64,000 nucleotides of DNA from Adineta ricciae (Eukaryota; Rotifera; Eurotatoria; Adinetida; Adinetidae). The stretch is taken from NCBI GenBank assembly GCA_905250025.1, contig CAJNOJ010000294.1, positions 51,397-115,396 on the forward strand, given 5' to 3'. The stretch's first letter is position 1. The number at the start of each line of letters is the position of its first letter. Positions 43,160 to 53,825 of the stretch are shown piece by piece. The translations under genes were made by a program, and so were the position numbers. The notes beneath the pieces were generated by a model. It did not search any database. It saw nothing but the letters and a program-made list of their open reading frames with translations, and had not been told where the DNA came from.

Positions 43160-43523
43160 ATGGATGGTAATTGTTTCCGTGTTTTTCTCGCCAATCTTCA
43201 AGATCGTCTGAGTAATGATGAACGAAAACGTCTCGCATTCATTGTTGGTGACGGTAGATTTTCACCTGGTAGTAGTCTTAATTTAGTGGACGCTCTTTCT
43301 TATCGAAATACAATCAACAACGAGGATTTAAGACATCTAATTGATGGTTTGAAAGAACTTGGTTGTTCTGAAACAGCACGAATAGTAGAAGGTAATTTCT
43401 CTTTTGTTTTATTATTTTCGACACTTTTGCTTATATTTGTAATCTTTAGATAGTTTGCCATTGATGATTCCATCAAGCCGAATAACGTTAGAGGAAATTC
43501 TAAATGACTATGAAGAAGATTGA
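43160..43523 (+). CDS. DED-only small protein (beta copy)
   Basis: Exons 43160-43391 and 43450-43523 (58-bp intron) give 101 aa, allele of 30256-30619. Around 8 per cent nucleotide difference in the first 120 bp, higher than in neighbouring genes, but frame, intron phase and length are kept, which supports a real coding gene. Changes are at DED surface positions (for example NFSSGGT versus RFSPGSS). Confidence 0.65.
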
Positions 43524-44410
43524 TCACAATTGAAAAGATCATCAGAAGCTTTTCTTTACTAAGTTTCTCCTTTTGTGCTATTTTGAATATCACCAAATAT
43601 AAAGAAGTAGAAAAACCTCGATGGTGTTTGCTAATCTCTGTATTTCTGCTTTGATTTTACTCTATAAAACAAGTCGAAATTTGTCTTCCTATCGTAGCAC
43701 GTGTTGAATTCCATGTGGAATATAAAAGGTCATTACGTCATGCACAAAAAGATTCTTGTTGTGCCGATTGTTTTTCTTTTATCAAAATAGAATAAACAAT
43801 GAAAATATTAAAAACATTATCAATGGTTACGCGGTGAAAGTTTTCTCCCGTATTTAAAACATTTAAGTCGGAACTGGATGAACGAATTCAATGAATTCCA
43901 CATCAGTGATTGTTACTATTTATTTGTATTTAATCTACTTTCTTTGCGTTTTGAAATCGTGGAGATGTTTCGTAAATCGAACTGAAGCAGATGGAAGTTC
44001 TCAAAACGATACATTTCTGATCTCGATGGGATTTTAATCGACATAGACAAGACTGTTTTGATTATTAAATAGGTATAGAGATTTCTAGATTTCATTAACA
44101 TCGATTGCAACAACTGCCAAAAGTTTTGATGACATAGATGATGGAGTTTATTCAAGTTTTGTTAAAGAATTTATTCGTATTGAACTTCTATTCGTCACAT
44201 AGAATTAATCGACAATCTCCTTCACGCATTCTTTTCTATTCTGTTCTGTGATAGTCCATTGCTTTACCTGTATGACAAACAGAAAATGTGACGCACGTCC
44301 TCATTCGTACTTTCTGCACGCGTGCTGACCCTGTGGATGTATTACATGAGTGCTTGTATAAAAAGATGAGATTGAATAGCAAATTCACATAGTCAATAAT
44401 TCGATTCAAT
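43524..44410. other. Spacer upstream of membrane UGT (beta)
   Basis: TATA box at about 44357, 54 bp before the ATG. Otherwise nothing recognised. Confidence 0.45.
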
Positions 44411-46060
44411 ATGATTTTCATTCAACTCGTGTTCATCTGTTTATCAACATGGATTTTACAATCACATTGTCTGAATGTGTTATTCGTCGTTGATGGCGCT
44501 GCAGGTCATCTGACGCCTGTGTTGGAATTGGCCAAGGCAATGAAAAATCACAATATCACTTTTCTCACTCAACAAGTGGCTCGAATTTATACTGATTTGA
44601 ATTCATATTCCTCTCCTCGATTCCGCGTTATCTATGCTAATGACACAATCGATGGTTTTCTTCGAGAGAAATACTTTGAAGAACAGAAAATCGTTACTAT
44701 AGCTAATCGTTCGGTGCTGAGCGCACTTCCTGAGATCGTGTCATTGGTAGGTGATATATTCAGCGAATTGCTGAACAAAACGATTTATGTGTTGATGCAC
44801 GAACGTTTTGATGTAATCGTCGCAGGCCAAATGGTTTTTGGAATATCATTGTTATGCAACAAAATTTCAACACCGTGCGTTATTCAAGACGCAGTACAAC
44901 CATTGGGTTTTTTAAATCTTAATTCACCAAATGAATTTGCCTCATTGACAACCAAAGAGATGAGTCAGTTTAAATATCGTATTTACAATATAGCATTTAT
45001 TGTTCATGCTACAACAAGAATAATAACGGAGTTGGTACCAGCAGTTTACACACTCTTTCAATCATTACCTCAAATACCCGGTCCATTCTACGATGCGTTT
45101 ACATTGAAGAATATTCTATCGTCCAGATCGAAACAACTGCATTTGATTAGTTTGCCATCATCGTTTCCTATGTCGGTCTCTCCAACCCCTTACAAGAAAT
45201 ATTTAGGCGCATTTATAGATGAAACACCTATTGACGATGATAATAGTACTCTAATTACATGGATCAAATCTAAGCCAATCAGTTCAATTGTGTATGGAGC
45301 ATTTGGTAGCACCTCACTTATTTTTTATGAACGAATGTATAGTTTAATCAGTGGTTTAGCAATGTTTTTGTTACAAACGGAAGATAGTTTTCTACTCCTA
45401 GCATTTCAGAATGCTAATTATGATACTTATCAAGCAGTTCTGAATAATTTACCTGATAAAAGATACAGGCAAGTATTGGAAAATGAAGAACGAGTCAAAA
45501 TCAAGCAAGGATTCGTCAAACAAAAGATGATTTTACAACAACCAACTGTGAAAATCTTCTTAAGTCATTGCGGAATGGGTTCTTGTATAGAAGGACTGTA
45601 CTTCCGTAAGCCTATTGTATGCATGCCATTCAATATGGATCAGTTTTATAATTCACGTTCAATCGAAAATTTCAAATTCGGACAATCTCTATTCATTCCA
45701 CATTCTCTTCTGCAAACAATGCAAAGTCTTGGCGATTTTACGACGTATACTTTTACATCCGAGAGTGTCAGTGATAAACTAATGGCTATATGGACGAACC
45801 CGACGTACGAGAAGGCAGCTGAACATATTTCGTTGGAAATGAAGCATGCAGGTGGCCTAAAACGGGCAGTAGAAGAGATCGAGTTTTTTGTTAGTCTTAA
45901 TGGAGATCTGGACCGTTTTATGCCACTTTCCAATACTTTACGATTCTATCAACGGTATTGTTTGGATTTATTGTTCGTAGTTATTATTTTACCTTTGATC
46001 ATCGTCAAATGTGTCTTTTTAAAATGTTGTAAGAGACAAAGAAAAACAAAAAAAGATTAA
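44411..46060 (+). CDS. Membrane UDP-glucuronosyltransferase-like enzyme (beta copy)
   Basis: 549 aa, allele of 31513-33162 with roughly nine in ten residues identical. Signal peptide, AGHL, HCGMGS, the DQF donor motif and the C-terminal membrane helix are conserved. The cytoplasmic end is KTKKD instead of KTKTD, still a KxKxx ER-retrieval form. A cluster of changes lies at residues about 93-110 in the acceptor domain (VEQEVINFANHSVLN versus EEQKIVTIANRSVLS), which may alter substrate range between alleles. The poly(A) signal AATAAA overlaps the stop codon. Confidence 0.88.
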   Translation: MIFIQLVFICLSTWILQSHCLNVLFVVDGAAGHLTPVLELAKAMKNHNITFLTQQVARIYTDLNSYSSPRFRVIYANDTIDGFLREKYFEEQKIVTIANRSVLSALPEIVSLVGDIFSELLNKTIYVLMHERFDVIVAGQMVFGISLLCNKISTPCVIQDAVQPLGFLNLNSPNEFASLTTKEMSQFKYRIYNIAFIVHATTRIITELVPAVYTLFQSLPQIPGPFYDAFTLKNILSSRSKQLHLISLPSSFPMSVSPTPYKKYLGAFIDETPIDDDNSTLITWIKSKPISSIVYGAFGSTSLIFYERMYSLISGLAMFLLQTEDSFLLLAFQNANYDTYQAVLNNLPDKRYRQVLENEERVKIKQGFVKQKMILQQPTVKIFLSHCGMGSCIEGLYFRKPIVCMPFNMDQFYNSRSIENFKFGQSLFIPHSLLQTMQSLGDFTTYTFTSESVSDKLMAIWTNPTYEKAAEHISLEMKHAGGLKRAVEEIEFFVSLNGDLDRFMPLSNTLRFYQRYCLDLLFVVIILPLIIVKCVFLKCCKRQRKTKKD

Positions 46061-46087
46061 TAAATATTCATGTAGAGATAAAATGCA

Positions 46088-48772
46088 CTAAAAAGTATTT
46101 TGTGATACATAACCTTCCCGTTCATCATGAACAGCATACAGCTGGTGATAGTTCTCAAAGACAGATATTTTGTTCATTTTGGCTTCCAAATCGAGAATTT
46201 TCTTGCGAAGTTCTACAATTTCCAATGAATCGCTTTGCGTTCCGATGAGCAAGCGATGTATCCAATTGTTTGGCTGTAGAAGCTTATGGAAAAATAATTT
46301 TATAACAGGAATTATCCATAATCCAAGTAGAAGAAATAGCATAGCTAATAAATCAATACAGATCCCAGCAAATAAAATCGTCTTGAAAATAATTTCAGCT
46401 TGTCGCGCGATCGGTTGCTGTTTGTTTCGTACAAAGAAAGGTGTTTCACTAGTTCCAACATCTAATATCGTTTGCGGATGATCGTTTAGTAGTGTGGTAT
46501 TTTTAAATAATTGATCGGGATCAAATGTAAACGTAGGAAACCAAAGTCCACTATAAGTCGTCTGATCATTCTTTGTCAAACCTTCAGTTACGTTAATTAC
46601 TTTCGTCAATTCCAGATGAATATTCATATTTTGGGACATCATTTTTGATCTATCATGAAACATTTTCGAAAAATTCAATGCTTGCGTCCAGCTATCACCT
46701 ATACGAGAGTATTCAGCTGATAAACCTACTCGAACAGCTTGAATTGTATTGTTTCCTTGAAGAGTCATTTTTACGCTGGAGACATGAAATGGTAATTTAA
46801 TCGAAACGACAAGCGATGTGTCAGTTGGATAACAGGAAAACAAAGACTTGTTACTGTCAGTTTCGTTGCGAATAGCAAACATAATTCGTCCGCAATGTAA
46901 CGAGGTGTTGATGAATTGAATATTCAAAGTGAATACTTGTGAATTGAGTAAATTGAAGACTGTTTCATGATCACCGGCTGGCGAGTTTAAAAAGCGGAGG
47001 CTAGTTTCGAATTTGGCATTGAGCAGATCTTTGGTTTGACACGTTGAATGTTTTGTTTCCATTGAATACTGAGTATGAAAAGTGACACTAAATTGTACGA
47101 GAAATCCAATAAAGAATAAAGCACTGATGGAAATGAGACCACCGAACCAGAATTTGCCTTGTTCGATTAAATCGAAATGTTTGAACAAATTCTTTGCAAA
47201 TTGCTGTTTAATTCTAAATCGTTTCGAAAGGTTCATTGAACATATCAACATTGAAAGAAGCACTACAATCGAAAGAACTATTGCAGTCATAATTATCGGA
47301 GATTTCCAACCACAATCTGTGCGAAACATATTATAGAATAAGATATCATCGAACACATCGATTTCCGCTGTTTCAGGATAACCAATTGATTGTGTAACAT
47401 CGCTCATTAGTTCTTCTGTCATGGCAAACTCCAGTGGACAATTTGATCTATTTTGACATTGCAGACAGGTAGGAATGAGACTGGTATTATCTGCTTTGCA
47501 AACACTGCACGGCCATATTCCAGCATCATTTTTATAGGTTCCAACTGGACAGGTAACACGATTTGGATAGAGAAAGTAGAGTCCATCGACATGATTCGTA
47601 TAAATATCATCATAAAAGAAAGATTCTACTGAATAGTATCCAGGATCAGATGGTAACAGAACTAAGATATGATAAAGTTGATTGATTAGATACAATGTAG
47701 AAGGAGTCGTTTGTGTGGCAACCATGAACGTAGCAGTTGGTTTGAATTGATTGGTGTATTTCTGAAAAAAGTTAGGAAAAGTCATCGTGGCTGTTGCATT
47801 AGTTATAAACAATGTCATGTTGTTCGAATCATAAATATAAACATTTGATCTTGCAGTTATTACTGAATCTCGTGGTAGATCAGCCGTATCTAACACGGCA
47901 GCCCTTTGTCCGTTATTTAACCAAACGACACTCGTTCCGTAATTGTCTCTCATCATAATATCTTGCCGTTTAGTGCCTAGATGTTGCAACCGGAATGACT
48001 TCGTAGGCGTTTCATCGATAGTAAATAGATAAACCGAGTTTATAGTTGGAATTCCAAGCAGAATCTTCTCATCTGCTTGTTCACTTACGCTAAGCGATAG
48101 GTCAAGATGGTCATAGCTACACGCTAGTTCTGATTGCCATCGATCATGGAATTGAATTCGACATCCACTGAAATCAACTGACATTAAATAAACTGTTACA
48201 GTGCATGAACCCGCAGATTTTTCATAACCAGCCATATAGACAAAACGAGCGCTCATATCAGCACATACCGGTGTAAAACGTGTTGAATTTGGCCAAACAA
48301 TCTCATCGATCCAATGTATCCGTGTGAATAAATTACGAATAAAAATAAAAGAATCCGTCATAGCAATTGCATATTGACCACGTGGTTCAACCGATAATAC
48401 AAGACGATTAATAGGATTAGCTTTTGATAGATTTCCAGACGTAACCGTATCCATTTCAACATATTCATTATCAGTAACAGTAACTTTTGACATATACAGC
48501 ACGGATCCGTTTTTCTGCATGGTAACAAAATAAAGTTGAGAGTGATTTTGTGCTTTACCAATAGCAACAGTTGACGCATTCAACAAACTTCTAGAAATGT
48601 AGAACACCTTTTTTCGATTGGCAGAAAACTGATATTGTATGGGAGAATTTGAATTTGATTTCAAAGAAACAAAAAGATGATCATTCGCTGCTAGTATAAC
48701 AGAAACTGGAGGAGATCTTTGTCCGTTGATAAATTGTACCATAAATACAAATAGAAATACAATACACTCCAT
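46088..48772 (-). CDS. Receptor-like protein: large ectodomain, Cys-rich module, three membrane helices (complete, beta)
   Basis: Single exon, 894 aa. Residues 1-17 are a signal peptide. Residues 20-400 are beta-rich with many N-glycosylation sequons (for example SRSLLNAS, YDSNNMTLF) and could be a propeller. Residues about 410-445 carry a Cys-rich module CPVGTYKNDAGIWPCSVC..CLQCQNRSNC like the ephrin-receptor/GCC2-type EGF-like repeats. Membrane helices lie at about 490-512, 545-567 and 810-835; a second luminal region lies between the last two. The tail holds a heptad-like ELRKKILDLEAKM. No known enzyme domain is seen, so an adhesion or scaffold role is a guess. This is the only complete copy; alpha and gamma hold the two ends of the other allele. 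Confidence 0.75.
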   Translation of the reverse strand: MECIVFLFVFMVQFINGQRSPPVSVILAANDHLFVSLKSNSNSPIQYQFSANRKKVFYISRSLLNASTVAIGKAQNHSQLYFVTMQKNGSVLYMSKVTVTDNEYVEMDTVTSGNLSKANPINRLVLSVEPRGQYAIAMTDSFIFIRNLFTRIHWIDEIVWPNSTRFTPVCADMSARFVYMAGYEKSAGSCTVTVYLMSVDFSGCRIQFHDRWQSELACSYDHLDLSLSVSEQADEKILLGIPTINSVYLFTIDETPTKSFRLQHLGTKRQDIMMRDNYGTSVVWLNNGQRAAVLDTADLPRDSVITARSNVYIYDSNNMTLFITNATATMTFPNFFQKYTNQFKPTATFMVATQTTPSTLYLINQLYHILVLLPSDPGYYSVESFFYDDIYTNHVDGLYFLYPNRVTCPVGTYKNDAGIWPCSVCKADNTSLIPTCLQCQNRSNCPLEFAMTEELMSDVTQSIGYPETAEIDVFDDILFYNMFRTDCGWKSPIIMTAIVLSIVVLLSMLICSMNLSKRFRIKQQFAKNLFKHFDLIEQGKFWFGGLISISALFFIGFLVQFSVTFHTQYSMETKHSTCQTKDLLNAKFETSLRFLNSPAGDHETVFNLLNSQVFTLNIQFINTSLHCGRIMFAIRNETDSNKSLFSCYPTDTSLVVSIKLPFHVSSVKMTLQGNNTIQAVRVGLSAEYSRIGDSWTQALNFSKMFHDRSKMMSQNMNIHLELTKVINVTEGLTKNDQTTYSGLWFPTFTFDPDQLFKNTTLLNDHPQTILDVGTSETPFFVRNKQQPIARQAEIIFKTILFAGICIDLLAMLFLLLGLWIIPVIKLFFHKLLQPNNWIHRLLIGTQSDSLEIVELRKKILDLEAKMNKISVFENYHQLYAVHDEREGYVSQNTF

Positions 48773-49874
48773 TGAACACTTCTATTCGATTGTGCATAAT
48801 ATAGATGTGACACGCGATAACATTCTATTTATTCTAAATATGACGATGACGTCCAAAATGGTGAAATACGAGATATCTTCTCTCTCAAATATTGTAAAAA
48901 AATACATCACAGATTTACATTAATCATTTTCAATCAAATACTTTCAATATCCTATTACATATTTCGATCATTCAGATAGATTGTTGACCTTGGATGAAGT
49001 TAAAAATATAAAACATATGCGAGTAAGTGCGCTCAATAACTGCTCAGTTTCTTTAGGAAATTATTCAACAGAATTAACGCGTTCTTGGCACATCTTTCCT
49101 TGGTTCGACTTCTGGCGGCCTACAAAATATTTCAATAAATTCTTCATTGTGAAAGTGAATCACCCCTATCAATCAATCAATTTTATCCTTTCCTCCGATC
49201 GTTTGTTTGTGCTTGATGAAAATGTTGCTTAATAAAGGCTCAGCGATACTTAATTGATGTGCATGAAATTCCATTAGTAGTATTTTTGTTGTCTGAAAAC
49301 GTGATGAATACACTCACAATCTTGAGACAAATGAACGGTCAATTGGTACAAATATAAATAGACTCTTTTGATCATTTGAGCGCTACTGTCTTCGAACTGA
49401 ATACTTGCGGAGATTTGTTCACGAACGAAATATACATACAATCAATTTTGAGTGGGATTTCTTTCATGTTTAGCGGTCTGTAAAAGCACACACCATCGCG
49501 TATATGTAGGAGGTTCGTAGAATATCCTCGATCTACCCAACGTTTTCTTAGTTTATCGTTAATAGTAATCTAATCAGAAGTTTATTTTATATACATATGT
49601 GATTAGACTGGTTGACTGGACTACGTTTGATAATCAAAAGCTAAAGACGCAGTGAATATGTGTCATCGGTCACATTTCTTTTTCTCTTCGGCGTAGTGGG
49701 ACAAATGTATCCCCATATGAATACTTGCGTCATCAAATCTGTATATAAATATACGAATATATACTGAACGAGCAGAATAGTTTATATTTCATTCTAATTA
49801 TATGGTAAGTGCACAATGTAACAAGTATTTCTCATAGTTTATCAATATTCGCATATTTTAGCGTTAAACTGAAT
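48773..49874. other. Divergent spacer and leader of Cys-rich gene (beta)
   Basis: Promoters of the receptor-like gene and of the Cys-rich gene. TATAAATA stands near 49744 and a 5' UTR intron (GTAAGT at 49805 to TTTTAG ending about 49860) precedes the ATG. Nothing else seen. Confidence 0.5.
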
Positions 49875-50180
49875 ATGCGTTCTTGTTTGTTTACTGCGCT
49901 CTTTCTGATTCTGATTATCAATTATGTTCATTTGGAGGAAGCTAAACCACGCAAAGTTTGTCTGAAGTGTTGTGGCAAACCTCCGTGTTGCAATTGTTGT
50001 GGCTTGCCTGGCTGTAATAGTGGAACTGATCAAACTAGTACTACTCCTGCTCCGAGTACAGCATCAGTCGCATATGAAAGAAATTTTCCTGTTGCAATCA
50101 ACACACCACGGCCATCTGGAGCATGCCTGACCTGTTGTGGACCGCCGCCTTGTTGTAATACTTGTGGACTTGATATCTAA
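49875..50180 (+). CDS. Small secreted Cys-rich protein with two CLxCCGxPPCCNxCGL boxes (beta)
   Basis: 101 aa from ATG 49875, just after a leader intron. Residues 1-18 are a signal peptide. Two copies of CLxCCGxPPCCNxCGL (about 28-43 and 84-99) flank a Ser/Thr/Pro-rich linker. The box holds seven cysteines in 16 residues, with CC and PPCC pairs, so it is either densely disulphide-linked or metal-binding. I do not recognise a named family; conotoxin-like or metallothionein-like spacing are possible comparisons only. The gamma allele is almost unchanged in the boxes but varies in the linker. Poly(A) signal AATAAA near 50224. Confidence 0.72.
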   Translation: MRSCLFTALFLILIINYVHLEEAKPRKVCLKCCGKPPCCNCCGLPGCNSGTDQTSTTPAPSTASVAYERNFPVAINTPRPSGACLTCCGPPPCCNTCGLDI

Positions 50181-50229
50181 TTCTTTCTGTGACAAACTAG
50201 AACTTCTTTTGTACATTTTTTTACAATAA

Positions 50230-50880
50230 AAAAGCGTGACATCAAAGTCAGTACGATGAAAGAGAATAACAATATTGTTAGTACATACGTTTCCGACAAT
50301 AATGGCCGATCTATTATCCTTATTAAGATCAGAAGCTACTGCGACCATCAGTTCAATCATAAACCGCGTGGGTGTGAACCAGTTGAATATTTTACGGGTG
50401 TAGCAAAAGATCCGTTACCTTGATTAAAAATTAGTCACAACAATATCTGATGTAGCATCATCATTTATTTCATTCACTACTATATTTCAAGGATCGTTCC
50501 CTGCTGGAAAAAGCGCTTGTTTAAGCAATGCTCCATTGTCTGCATTTAGAAAAACGCGAATTTTACCATTCGCATTAAGAACAATAATGTCTAGATTATA
50601 CTCACCATTAATAACTTCCACTGCAATACTTTGCAGAACATCGCTACTGTTATATACTACTTGTGGTAAGTATGCTAGATTGTATTGTGCTATAAGAAAT
50701 CTAACAATTGTGTTACTATCTATTGCTGAAAAGAAAAGCAACAAGTTACTATCTTCATTCGTGCCTTCAGTAAAACAAAAGCATTCAATTACTTGCTATG
50801 ACATTACTAGGCAGACACTGTGGTACAATCGACGTTACCAATAGTTATTATCGAAATCACTAAAAGAACTGAATATGCCA
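50230..50880 (-). pseudogene. FG-GAP (integrin-like propeller) protein remnant (beta)
   Basis: Minus-strand frames read SSDVLQSIAVEVINGEYNLDIIVLNANGKIRVFLNADN and, after stops, NDDATSDIVVTNF and VAVASDLNKDNRSAIIVGN, all versions of the FG-GAP/VCBS Ca-binding repeat (..DxNxDxxxDIVV..). Stops and frame changes occur near 50490 and 50420. The N-terminal domain found in gamma is absent. Such proteins are secreted in bdelloids. Dead gene. Confidence 0.7.
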
Positions 50881-51043
50881 TTTCTATGAGTTGAATATCA
50901 AATGGCTTGGTGAATATATTATTTTACACTACGGGTAAAAGTGGATAATAATAAAAAGAAAATCATATCTATGTACACTCTCAGAGTCCTTTTCCGATGG
51001 AAGTCATCAAAGCATGATAAAAGTAAATCGAATTGCGTTTGAA

Positions 51044-52189
51044 TTATTTAGAATTTTCGTCGGCAATTTTTAATATTAACTTTCCTTGTGCCATTCGATT
51101 TCGAGATCGTTCATAAGCAGAATACAATGCTTCGATTCCATCTTTTCTCCAATCGTATACTTTATCGATAATGGGTTTAACTTTCCCATTTTCAAAATAA
51201 TTCAATCGTAAATCATCGAGATTCTCCGGTGTTTGACTGTGAACATGCATGAAATATTTGTGGCGTTCAGAGCCGAAAACTGACCAGAATTTTCGATTAA
51301 GTAGATTTGCAGCAGTATGAACGATCCATGTTAATGAAAGAACAGGATTTGGATCGTCACCAACAAATGTAATAAAATCGCCACCGCGTTTAAGAATACG
51401 CTGCGCAGATATCCAATTCTGTTGTCCTCCAACACAATCGCAAACGATATCGTAATCATTTCCTTGCAATTCTTCGCCGAAATCTTTTTCTTTGTAATCG
51501 ATGACTAAGATCTGATTGTCCATATTGATCCATTCGGATTTATTTCGGATAATCTCATAACCTAACTTTTCAATGAGGAAAAGATTTCTTTGTGAACAAG
51601 TAAGAGCAACGAATGCTCCAACGGCTTTAGCTAATTGAATGGCAAACAGCCCTGTTGCTGAACCGCCGCCACAAATGAATAATTTTGTTCCTTTCCCAAC
51701 TGGTGATGAACATCGTTGAAATAACGCTTCATAACTTGTTTCACAAGCTAATGGAATTGACGCAGCTTCTTCCATCGTTAAATTCGTTGGTTTGATAGCT
51801 AACATTGACTCTTCTGCTCGAGCATATTCTGCGTAACCTCCTCCGTTAGTCCCTAAATTCCCATAAACATGGTCACCTATGCGAACACGTTCGACAGCGG
51901 AACCAACATCGACAACGACACCAGCTACGTCACCGCCCGGAATATGAGGAAATGAATATCGAATAGCAAACGATACGTCGCCGTATAACAGTTTACAATC
52001 AGCAGGATTAATTGATGCAGCATAAACACGAACAAGAACTTGCTTGGAAGTCAATTCTCGAGGAACGGAGACATTGTCGTCAAGTTTTAAGACATCGCGA
52101 ACATTTCCATAGTTTATCTGCTGAGCCGCTCGCATAACAGATGGAATTTCATTATTTGAAGTTGTAACGTTATTTTCCGTCATCGACAA
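51044..52189 (-). CDS. MDR-family NADPH-dependent quinone/enone reductase (beta)
   Basis: Single exon, 381 aa, ATG at 52187-52189. The N-terminal GroES-like domain has SINPADCKLLYGDVSF and IPGGDVAGVVVDVGSAV; the Rossmann domain has LFICGGGSATGLFAIQLAKAVGA, the zinc-free quinone oxidoreductase type nucleotide motif. No structural zinc Cys cluster is present. Related to RTN4IP1/QOR-like enzymes; it would reduce quinones or alpha,beta-unsaturated carbonyls. The methyltransferase gene lies 221 bp upstream on the same strand; a shared pathway is possible but unproven. Cytosolic: no signal peptide. Confidence 0.88.
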   Translation of the reverse strand: MSMTENNVTTSNNEIPSVMRAAQQINYGNVRDVLKLDDNVSVPRELTSKQVLVRVYAASINPADCKLLYGDVSFAIRYSFPHIPGGDVAGVVVDVGSAVERVRIGDHVYGNLGTNGGGYAEYARAEESMLAIKPTNLTMEEAASIPLACETSYEALFQRCSSPVGKGTKLFICGGGSATGLFAIQLAKAVGAFVALTCSQRNLFLIEKLGYEIIRNKSEWINMDNQILVIDYKEKDFGEELQGNDYDIVCDCVGGQQNWISAQRILKRGGDFITFVGDDPNPVLSLTWIVHTAANLLNRKFWSVFGSERHKYFMHVHSQTPENLDDLRLNYFENGKVKPIIDKVYDWRKDGIEALYSAYERSRNRMAQGKLILKIADENSK

Positions 52190-52410
52190 TACTTTCTTTG
52201 CACTGATCTATTTCAGAATACAGTTATAGAACATAATTTGTAAACAATACACGATGACTCAGAGATCCTATTTTGACACAATTCATCGTTGAAATACCAA
52301 TCAAACAAATGTCGCCTTCTTTTATGTAGATGTCACAAATTAATTTATCGACGATTACAGTACTATGTAAAAAATTTTCTGTTTATTCTATCAGAATGTG
52401 AATCTATCAA

Positions 52411-53493
52411 TTATTGTTTTATAATACTAAGGAAACAATGCACATAATCCATCGAATAATCCTTTGGTGCAACAATCACATCGTTCTCCAGGGCTTGATA
52501 GAAGCGATCAATGATAGTTTGACGTTCAGTTAAATTTCGTGTCAGATCTAATGCATTGAAAAAGGTACTTTCAGACCAAGAGCGTAAAGTTGGTATGAAA
52601 GCTTTAGCAAATACGTGTGCATCGCCATGCTCTCGAAATTGTGCTGCATACGGACATTTGGTAACACGTGTACTCACGTGCTCGAGTACGAGACCGGCGC
52701 GTCGCACTGAAGAGTTTTCATCGTCAAAAGGTGCTGTGAATTCATTTACAGTTCTGTAGTGCTGCTGAAACGTAGCGTTGTGATATTCCGACTCGGTTAT
52801 TTCGCCATCGTTCATCAGTTTTCGCCAGTGGTTAGTAAACCAATTGAACATATTTACACCATTACCTGTAGCACCCAGGTAACGGCCTTGCTCATCTATG
52901 CAGAAATTGGCGAGTACCAGCACACCGCCAGAGACAAGTTCTCGAGCTCGTGTCAGAAGAATCGTCTCCCAATCAGTAGCGGCTTGACGACGAAAATTTT
53001 CACGTTCTTCGAAACTTGCACCAGTAGCATGTACATGGTCAGCAATGAGTGACGGTTGTTTACTTAACCAATGCATAGCCGTAGCAGAGAATCCAAGTGA
53101 GAGCGTGTTCTCAGGAAAAATCTGTCGATAAAATGTTGTTCCACTTGCAAATGTATAAACATTTGGTTCATGACCTAATGGTGTAACGTGGTCGTCGTGA
53201 AAATGAAGACGACGAAACAATGCCGAGAAATCATTTTGTGGTAGATCTGTATAAGTAATTGTAATTGGTCGCGTCATGTTTGCTGCTCGAATTGATTTGA
53301 TTAAACAGCGCATCAGATCGAGTGATGTACCACCGTCAGCTGCACCGAAATCGGCGATTTCAAACGGTGCATTCGATTGAAACAAATTCATTCTTGAAAG
53401 AGCGTCAACAGCTAGATCACCTGCAGTATCAATAACGACTTTGGCACCAATTGTATTTTCACTATAGTAGCCCATACCACGCATTGCAATCAT
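52411..53493 (-). CDS. SABATH-type SAM-dependent carboxyl methyltransferase (beta)
   Basis: Single exon, 360 aa. Motifs of the SABATH (Methyltransf_7) family follow in order: N-terminal MGYYSENT, IADFGAADGGTSLDL (SAM binding), TYTDLPQNDFSALF (plant form NDLPGNDFN), TFYRQIFPENTLSLGFSATAMHWLSK (plant form SFYGRLFP..SSYSLHWLSQ), and a C-terminal cap. The family makes methyl esters of small carboxylic acids or N-methyl compounds, best known in plants and with bacterial relatives. It is not a usual animal family, so horizontal acquisition is likely. Substrate unknown. No introns or targeting peptide. The short 5' context (AAAATG) supports the ATG at 53491-53493. Confidence 0.85.
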   Translation of the reverse strand: MIAMRGMGYYSENTIGAKVVIDTAGDLAVDALSRMNLFQSNAPFEIADFGAADGGTSLDLMRCLIKSIRAANMTRPITITYTDLPQNDFSALFRRLHFHDDHVTPLGHEPNVYTFASGTTFYRQIFPENTLSLGFSATAMHWLSKQPSLIADHVHATGASFEERENFRRQAATDWETILLTRARELVSGGVLVLANFCIDEQGRYLGATGNGVNMFNWFTNHWRKLMNDGEITESEYHNATFQQHYRTVNEFTAPFDDENSSVRRAGLVLEHVSTRVTKCPYAAQFREHGDAHVFAKAFIPTLRSWSESTFFNALDLTRNLTERQTIIDRFYQALENDVIVAPKDYSMDYVHCFLSIIKQ

Positions 53494-53825
53494 TTTCGCG
53501 CTTGAATTTTTTATTTCTTTGAACGAAGCGACCTACAATATTCATTATATAAGCAAACTTAGACAAAGCTATAGACGAAATATTATCAAGTGATCGCGAA
53601 GTGAACTAGGAGAAAGGAAAAGACTGTTGTATATTCGGCGATCAGCGTGACATAATCACACATTAACAAAACATGTTAGAAGTTTAACTCACACTATTAA
53701 AAGCAATAAAAGATAAAGTGACAAAAAGAAACACGTGTCTCGAGCACTGATAACATGTCTTTCGTTTCTGCCTTAAATTTTTATATTTATGAATGCAGTG
53801 GAAGCAAAACGAGAAAAACAATATA
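53494..53825. other. Upstream region of methyltransferase (beta)
   Basis: 332-bp spacer; no motif recognised. Confidence 0.4.

Larger units (their letters stand above)
33586..46482. repeat. Beta copy of the duplicated locus, part homologous to alpha
   Basis: Collinear with 20660-33584. Beta continues without a break to 54397, so beta is one 20.8-kb contig that overlaps alpha on its left 12.9 kb and gamma on its right 7.6 kb. Confidence 0.92.
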
